From contig JALRME010000005.1 of NCBI GenBank assembly GCA_026120035.1, positions 806,001 to 870,000 on the forward strand: a stretch of DNA of 64,000 nt, read 5' to 3'. Within the stretch, counting starts at the first letter, position 1, and each line of letters begins with the position of its first letter. This DNA is from Coleophoma eucalyptorum. Taxonomy: Eukaryota; Ascomycota; Leotiomycetes; Helotiales; Dermateaceae. Made by a program: the position numbers and the translations under genes. The notes under the pieces were generated by a model. It did not search any database, was not told the origin of the DNA, and worked only from the letters and a program-made list of their open reading frames with translations. Below are positions 57,279-64,000 of the stretch, in pieces.

Positions 57279-58175
57279 GGCCATTGCCCATCCTCAATAG
57301 TGCTGCCACAGGTCAACAGGTGAAAGTGAGGCCTAGAGCTGCTACTCGACCTTGATTCTGTGCAAGTATACAACAGAACCACATATTAACTACACCTATT
57401 TTACTTGAGTATGGGGGAGACGGGGTTTTGGGGCAAGATGCATTACATATTCCAACTCATCAGTTGACAAGGGACTAGAAGATCTCGAATATACGTCAGA
57501 GGTGAGGAGGTCACGGAGTTTTCTACGAGAGGGGTAGAGATACATTGCGGTGCGCATTGATATCTCAAGCTTGAATGCTAATTAGAAACCACGATATTAT
57601 CAAGTATGCACCACATTAAAAAATATCCACAGGACCAGAATTTGGAGGCATTTGGGACTAAGATCTCTGCAGCATTGGGCCAACCCCTAACCTCACTTAT
57701 GGTTGTAGACATACTTGTATATAAACTGTTTATTAGCAAGCCTTTGAAGTAATAGTCTAAAGCAGGCTATTAATGAGAAAATATAAGTTAACTTGGTGAC
57801 TGACTTGGCTGCCAAAGGCATACTTCCTACACTCGCATCTCGGACCGCACCTCATAACTGTGGGGAAGGACTTCCGAGTCGCTTGGCTTGAGCGTAAGGC
57901 TTGGATTTTCAGGACATTAAGCTGCAACACGCGACGCCGTTTATTCCACGTATTATACTCAATTCCACAGCCGTATTGCCTGCTGGCAGTTTTGTAATCC
58001 ACTCCTTCTTAGAAGCAGTCAGTGGCAGGCACTCACTCGATTGCCTTTCTTCAAGTACAGTCCTTCCAACGCACCTCACCCCACCACGGATCTTTGACGA
58101 AACGATTTCTGAGCTTCGAGCTCCGATTTACCTGTACATACGACAGTCGTCACCGGCAGACAGTAACGCCCAAAC
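57279..58175. other. Intergenic
   Basis: No supported gene was seen. A pyrimidine-rich leader before 58176 likely belongs to the NatA subunit gene. Confidence 0.6.
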
Positions 58176-60816
58176 ATGCCTCAACAACTAAGCCCCAAAG
58201 AGCGTTCACTGTTCTCTACAGTTGTTCGCAGCTATGAGGATAAGCAGTACAAGAAAGGTAAGCTCCAGGTATTTCACTTGCCAATATTCCTACTAACCAG
58301 ATATCAGGTATTAAGGCGGCAGAGCAGATTCTTCGAAAGAACCCGAAGCATGGAGACACTTTGGCGATGAAAGCACTCATTTTGAACTCACAGGGCAAGA
58401 CTGACGAGGCATTTGCGCTGGCCAAGGTCGCTTTGCAATGTGATATGAAATCGCATGTTTGCTGGCACGTTTACGGATTACTTTACCGCGCCGTGAAGAA
58501 CTTTGAGGAGGCAATCAAGGCATATAAGTTTGCGCTGAGACTGGAACCAGATTCGGTGCAAATTCAGCGGGATTTGGCACTCTTGCAAATACAAATGCGG
58601 GACTACCAGGGCTATTTGACAAGTCGAAAAGCAATGCTTGCAGCTCGATCAACATTTCGTCAAAACTGGACTGCTTTAGCTGTGGCACATCATTTGAGCG
58701 GGGATCTTGCAGAAGCAGAACAGGTTCTGACCACCTATGAGGAGACATTAAAGCAGCCTCCACCACGAAATGATTTTGAGAATTCAGAGGCTGTCATGTA
58801 CAAGAACTCCTTGATTGCTGAGCAGGGTGACATACAGAAGGCTCTGGACCACCTAGAGTCAGCTGGAAAGCACAATCTCGACCGACTAGCAGTCCTTGAA
58901 CTCCGAGCGGAGTATCTTGCAAAGCTTGGTCGAAACGAGGAGGCTGTCAAGGCTTATCGCGCCTTACTCGACCGTAACTCCGAGCATAAGGCCTATTATG
59001 ATGGTTTGGTTGAAGTCATGGATATTAGCTCGACAGATCTGGAGGCACGGAAGGCGATTTATGACGAATACGCGGAAAAATTCCCTCGTTGTGATGCAGC
59101 TCGCAGACTCCCTCTCGACTTCTTGGAAGGTATAAATAATTTCGTGAACGCTGTGGCAGTTTGTGCTAACTGAGAACTGTAGGTAACGCTTTCCGGGAAG
59201 CTGCAGATAATTATATTCATCGTATGTTGGACAAGGGAGTGCCATCAACATTTGCAAACCTCAAACATCTCTATGCCGACTCTTCTAAAAAGGGAATTCT
59301 GCCATCGGTTGTCCAGAAATATATCGATAGTAAGAAGAGTGAAACGAGCGATGAACCAAAACGAAATGGCGATACCTCAAAAGGAAATTCTTCGGCATTC
59401 TACTTCCTCGCCCAGCATTACAATTACTACTTGAGCCGGGACTTGGATAAGGCCATGGAGTTTATTGAGAAGGCCATCGAGCTAGAGCCAGAAAGCGTAG
59501 ATTTCCACATGACGAAAGCACGGATATGGAAGCATTATGGCAACAGCCAGAAAGCCTCGGAAGTGATGGAGCAGGCACGAGAACTTGATATCAGAGATCG
59601 ACATATCAATACCAAGGCAGCAAAGTATCAGTTGAGGAACAATGAGTCAGAGAAGGCGCTGAAGACGTTGGGCATGTTCACACGAGCGGAAACTGTCGGA
59701 GGGCCATTAGCAGATCTTCACGATATGCAGTGCATGTGGTTTTTGACAGAGGATGGAGAATCGTATGCCCGAAAAGGCAACTTCGGTCTGGCTTTGAAGC
59801 GCTTCACCTCAATCTTCAACATCTTTGATGTTTGGCAAGAAGATCAGTTCGACTTCCACAGCTTTTCACTGCGAAAAGGTCAGATCAGAGCGTATGTTGA
59901 TATGATTCGGTGGGAGGATAGTCTCCGAGACCATCCATTCTACAGCCGCGCCGCTTTGTCAGCTATTGATGTCTACATCAAGATACATGACAAACCCCTG
60001 ATTAACGGAGCCAACGGGAGTGCAGAAACAGAGGATGATGTTGCTGAGCGTAAAAAGGCTGCTAAGAAGGCCAAGAAGGAGGCGCAGAAAGCAGAAAGAG
60101 AAGCAGCGGCCAAGAAGTCCGACCCAAACAAACCGCAAAAGGAGACCGAGGCGGAGCTGAAGAAGAAGGATGACGACCCTGAAGGACTCAAACTTGCTGC
60201 TACCATAGAGCCGATGACTGATGCTATGAAATTTCTCACCCCGTTGCTTCAGTTCAGCCCAAGAAGCATAGATGCTCAAATAGCTGGTTTCGAGGTGTTT
60301 CTTCGAAGAAGTGAGTCCTTGGTTCCTGCTCCATATTTTTGCGTAAACTAATATCTGCCTATAGAAAAGTACATTTTGGCCTTACGCTGCCTCTTAGCTG
60401 CTGCTGCAATTGATGCAGAGCATCCAAAGGTCCACGAACACATCGTTCGTTTCAAGCAAGCAGTTGACACCGATGCTGAATCCATCAACACTACGTCAGC
60501 AGAGATCATTAAGGCCGAGTTCACTCTCTTTCCAGTCTCGAAGTCATTAGCTGAGTACAACGACGAGTACCTATCGAAGCACAAGTCCAGCGCAAGCAGC
60601 ACCCTATCTGCCCTCCGGGTCCGTAAACTTCTGGACCCCTCTTCTAGCCCAGATAAAGACGTCGTAGGAGTTCTCGCCTTGCCGGAATTGACTCTAGAGA
60701 CTGGCGTATCCGCTTTGGAGCTTCTTAACTCGTGGAAGAGTCCTGAAGTCGAGTCTTTCCAATCCAGCGCTGCAGCCAAATGGCCCAAAGCAAACCTGTT
60801 TCAGAGCTCGGCATAA
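58176..60816 (+). CDS. NAT1: NatA N-acetyltransferase auxiliary subunit Nat1/Naa15
   Basis: The ribosome-anchoring TPR subunit of the NatA complex that N-terminally acetylates nascent proteins. Exons are 58176-58257, 58308-59129, 59183-60310 and 60365-60816 (827 residues, normal). TPR units fill most of the protein, beginning KKGIKAAEQILRKNPKHGDTLAMKAL, then HVCWHVYGLLYRAVKNFEEAIKAYKFAL. SVDFHMTKARIWKHYG and RFTSIFNIFDVWQEDQFDFHSFSLRKG are strong family blocks. A Lys/Ala/Glu coiled stretch (about residue 590-640) precedes the C-terminal LKFLTPLL-type region. All introns are 50-54 bp with matching phases. Confidence 0.96.
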
Positions 60817-61369
60817 GTCTTTTTCTGGGACGACTTACCTCCCTCATGTATCTTAGTATGAAGAGTTTGAACAAGGAGTCATGATACATAAGTTCCTGAG
60901 CATTTCGTGATGGTATTATTGATATTTGATGTATAGAACCAGCGGGCATAAAGGCAGCCATGAGGGAGGAGTCTGTAAAGAAGTGAAGGTTGTATAATGC
61001 CATTAGTCTAGTGTCGTTGTAACAGTTCAGTATGAAAAGCATGCAGATATATTATATTACTAAAGTATCGATATTGAAACTAAAGCCTGAAGCACTCTTA
61101 ACTCTACCTTGCAGGTCAGGATGGACAGTGTCACAGAGAAGAATTATTTGTATTCTGACCATATTTGATCTACACAACAACACAGAACTTTCTAAATACC
61201 AACCATGCTCAATATTTGAAGACGCTCGCCACTTCGTATAATACATAACCAGAATGCAAGAAACGATTCCTGCTAGGTCCCCTCATGACTGCCTTTCATA
61301 TATTACAACCTACCCGTACAGCGAATTGATATCTTTCAAATCCCTACCTAGCTTGATACAAGAGGGTTT
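60817..61369. other. Convergent 3' region
   Basis: It lies between the NatA subunit gene and Tim54. No coding feature was recognised. Confidence 0.6.
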
Positions 61370-62802
61370 TTACTCCAAAACTTCCTCATCAACAGATGTC
61401 TTCTCGCCAGATTTCTTTCCGAGTCCTAGATAGCTCATGCCTTCTCGTATGCCACTTCTAATACTGCCCTTGATCCATCCTTCCACCTCCTCTTCAAGGA
61501 CGACGATTTTTCCTGCTCTTTCTTCATCCTCAGCAGTCAATTCTGCCTTACGCATCCTGCTCGCAATTCTTGGATCTAGTACCATGGGATCCAGCCAGGT
61601 TCGTTCTGGCTCATTGTCTGTGTGTTTGTGTACAGACTTGTGCCATTCTTTCTCTTCTGCAATCAAAGCTGCATCCTGTTCTGAAACAACTTCCGGTGAA
61701 GAGGTTGGAGAAAGCTCGGAGGATACTGGTGTGGCTGTGTATGGTCGGTAAGTGGAAAGGATTATGGCCGCAGTGTCGCGTCCAATTGAATCGGCGAGCC
61801 TGCGTCGCAGGAGGAATCTGTACAGTCGAGTGGGAGTGTTGAAGAAGCCGAGGATGTGTGGGAAGGCAATGGGTTGCGATGGGTCGAACTCTTGAGGTAG
61901 GTGAGCTAGATCTGAGATATCATTGTACTCAGATGTCATGATAAAGGGTGATGGCTTCTTGGGTTTCTCATCGGGTACTACTGGTGTAGTCGCCGGCGGT
62001 GCATCCGTCTGTCCGGGCGAAGAATGAACCGTGATCCCCGGTAATGTTTCGGGCACTTCTGGTAGTGCTTGAGCTTCTACTTGTGGAACCTCCGCTAGTT
62101 CAGGTTTTGGAGGTTCTGTCAGAGGGCCTAGCCATCCTTCATGTAGTCCTCTGATATATTCCTTCCATGCGTGACGGCCGATCACTATGTCGCCATTTGG
62201 CCCATCAAAATCTTTGACACCCTGTTGCCGCCGGGTATTGAGTACTGCGTCTTCTTCCCTTGAGTCTGCAGGAATTCTCGAATTTCGAATCTTCTCTGCA
62301 AGCTCAGCTCGAATATCACCCTCCTTTCTGCCCTGAATGAAATCCCAATCCAAACCAGAGGCTACCAATATAGGCTTGACATATTCCTTGAAATGATCTT
62401 GCGATATCCTGAGACCATCAGAAGGTGGTGCTTCGAGAAAGACCGTCAGTTTCCTCGGCATAGCCCTTGGGTCCAATGGCTCTTTCGCAATGTGCTCAAC
62501 CAGTTTGCACCACTTTCTTTGCGCTCGCTTCTTCTCTCTCTTGTCATATATAACTGCGGCAGTGAAAGAGCCAGTAATGGTTAAGAAGATCGTCCAATTC
62601 CGTGAAGGTAGCTTAGGCCGGAAGTTTTCTCCCAAACCCATGTACTTGTATATCGGGTTTGGCGGTCGAGTGGGCTTAGCATTCGTATCTGGCTTTGCGA
62701 CTGGTTTACTAGCTGAGCCAGCATTCTGAAATTGTTAGCAGAGTCAAGCTTCTTTATTCTCCTTTCACAAACCTCTGCTGGCGGTAATGCTGAATCTGCC
62801 AT
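61370..62802 (-). CDS. TIM54: Mitochondrial TIM22 complex subunit Tim54
   Basis: An inner-membrane component of the TIM22 carrier translocase. Exons on the minus strand are 62802-62773 and 62725-61370 (461 residues). The first exon encodes ten residues; the intron runs from GTTTGT to CTAACAATTTCAG. After NPIYKYMGLGENFRPKLPSRNW comes the single membrane span FLTITGSFTAAVIYDKREKKRAQ with flanking positive charges. Next is the family block RKLTVFLEAPPSDGLRISQDHFKEYVKPILVASGLDW. A Pro-rich linker (about 225-285) and LGFFNTPTRLYRFLLRRRLADSIG follow. Intermembrane-space location of the bulk follows from the family. Confidence 0.93.
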
Positions 62803-64000
62803 TCCACGGGAGAACAAAGAGATGTATAATCAAGTAGGGCACTGTTTTCAGGTACGACAAATCCAGGCAGGTGCACTATTGCAACGGGCGACGAGTAACC
62901 TTGACAAGGCCATTGATCTCAACTTTTCGGATTCACGGTCTAACGGGGAAACATTGATCCGTCGGTATCGGTCAAATACTGATCCGAGTAGGTATTTGGA
63001 CGTGTGCCTGAAATGCATGTGCTCGCTCGGGGCATGTTTAGACGATCACGTAGATCAAACACATTGAGACGGAAGACAAACCAAGCATCAACCATGGAAT
63101 TTATCATCTAGAACCATGGATTCATGCATTCGCTATGTACTGGGGGAGCGGTCACTTTTTGCAAAGTTCCATCCAAGCTCTTGTTCAAACTCGCCATAGT
63201 TGCAAAGACTGGTAGTAGTAGCGATATCATTATCATATTACCACTTACCCCCGCTTCTACTTCAGCCACCATTTTCTTCAAGCATCTCAAGGGATGCAAC
63301 CTTTGCTCATAATACCGGACAGGTGTTTGAAATAGATAACAAGCGTGACACACCAATACAGGAGGTGGTAACACTGAGTCGTGATGCAATTCTCCTTGCT
63401 TCATGAACGATCCATATGACAGAGTTAGAGAATCCCTAGGTAGTGCTCCCCACGTGGACTTCCTTATTCCGTTGTAAACCCCACCATGATAAGTTCACAA
63501 TATCGCCTCAGATATATGATAAATAAGCTGCTGCTAATGACGGAAAGGACGTCAAGTATTGCAATGTGCGGAAGCTGCATCAAGGACTACCTTGTAAAGT
63601 GCTACATATGGCGAGGTGCTTATGCCATGCACGGCACTCCGGAAGCATGAAGAAGTGCTGTGCTGAAGCCAGAGCCTGATCTATTGCAAAATCACATTCC
63701 TGCTCGCGTCTCCTGTGCTTGCGAGCACGGAATGACATGACGATTGTGACCCTCGACCTGCCAGGTAGTGAGACGAAAGTAAGAGGCGAGAAGTTGTTTT
63801 GTGAAGCACTTGCACCTCAGATAAGAGGATCCTTACACGGCGACCCTGCGCGCTATACCCTTTCCTAGTCGACCAATTGAAATTGCCGACGACGACCGCT
63901 TTGTGAACCTCCTATTTCACAGAGAACAACTTACCGACTAATTCACGAACGACGACAGCGACGAAGTAGAGGAGGGCACTGAGCTTCACGACGCCGAGAA
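62803..64000. other. Window end, no supported gene
   Basis: Short frames only. The last 150 bp (GACGACGACCG and GACGACAGCGACG near 63890-63970) look like a coding or leader sequence rich in GAC/GACGA, possibly the 5' part of a plus-strand gene cut by the window edge; this cannot be confirmed. Confidence 0.45.

Overview
The window is nuclear DNA of a filamentous ascomycete (Pezizomycotina). The genes carry short GT-AG introns of about 45-80 bp with CTAAC/CTGAC-type branch sites. Many have family forms typical of moulds: UPF0643, a Dal5-type transporter, an Iec1-like zinc finger protein, an MIX23/Cid2 protein and a Trl1-type tRNA ligase. Leotiomycetes is my impression only and cannot be proven here. 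No phage, plasmid, CRISPR or bacterial-type feature was seen. Start codons and exon joins were read by hand from the sequence; several conventional reading frames begin at non-ATG codons, so I moved those starts to the first sensible ATG.

Layout. Positions 1-8000 are gene-poor and partly decayed. They hold a frameshifted relic of the 60S biogenesis factor Rei1 (675-1197), a decayed secreted-protein gene (about 1610-2166), one intact MFS permease (3478-5033), a heavily broken TauD-type dioxygenase (5644-6275, minus) and a 15-bp tandem repeat (7261-7323). From about 8000 onward the window is dense housekeeping sequence: a Fyv6/NIP30-like factor, a Gcy1-like aldo-keto reductase, a conserved mitochondrial-looking protein, an apparently noncoding spliced locus with box C/D snoRNAs in its introns (about 12.88-14.1 kb), a ubiquitin-like UBTD protein, tRNA ligase, an ankyrin protein, the RNase P/MRP subunit Rpp40, Trm11, a small unknown protein paired with a SUZ-domain protein, Nar1, a small membrane protein, pyridoxal reductase, an Iec1-like zinc finger protein, RNA polymerase subunit ABC10-alpha, Gpn1, Cwf19, a Zn2Cys6 regulator, a 2-hydroxyacid dehydrogenase, Trp4, mitochondrial uL10, a PI-PLC-like protein, S-adenosylhomocysteinase, eIF3h, a UPF0643 protein, a mitochondrial SAM-carrier-like protein, MIX23, the NatA subunit Nat1 and Tim54.

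These genes do not form one pathway, but RNA metabolism is well represented: snoRNAs, Trl1, Rpp40, Trm11, the SUZ protein, ABC10-alpha, Gpn1, Cwf19, Fyv6 and eIF3h. S-adenosylhomocysteinase and the SAM carrier relate to the methyl cycle that feeds Trm11 and snoRNA-guided methylation. Several neighbours are divergent pairs sharing short promoters: Gpn1/Cwf19, Trp4/uL10m and the small 104-residue protein/SUZ protein.

The most interesting hidden element is the intronic snoRNA host locus. Two of its snoRNAs carry 13-14 nt antisense elements to universally conserved rRNA sequence. Other points of note are a UBTD-type gene whose first coding exon is only the ATG of an MGCC lipidation signal, a 13-nt terminal coding exon in S-adenosylhomocysteinase, and several in-frame alternative splice possibilities.
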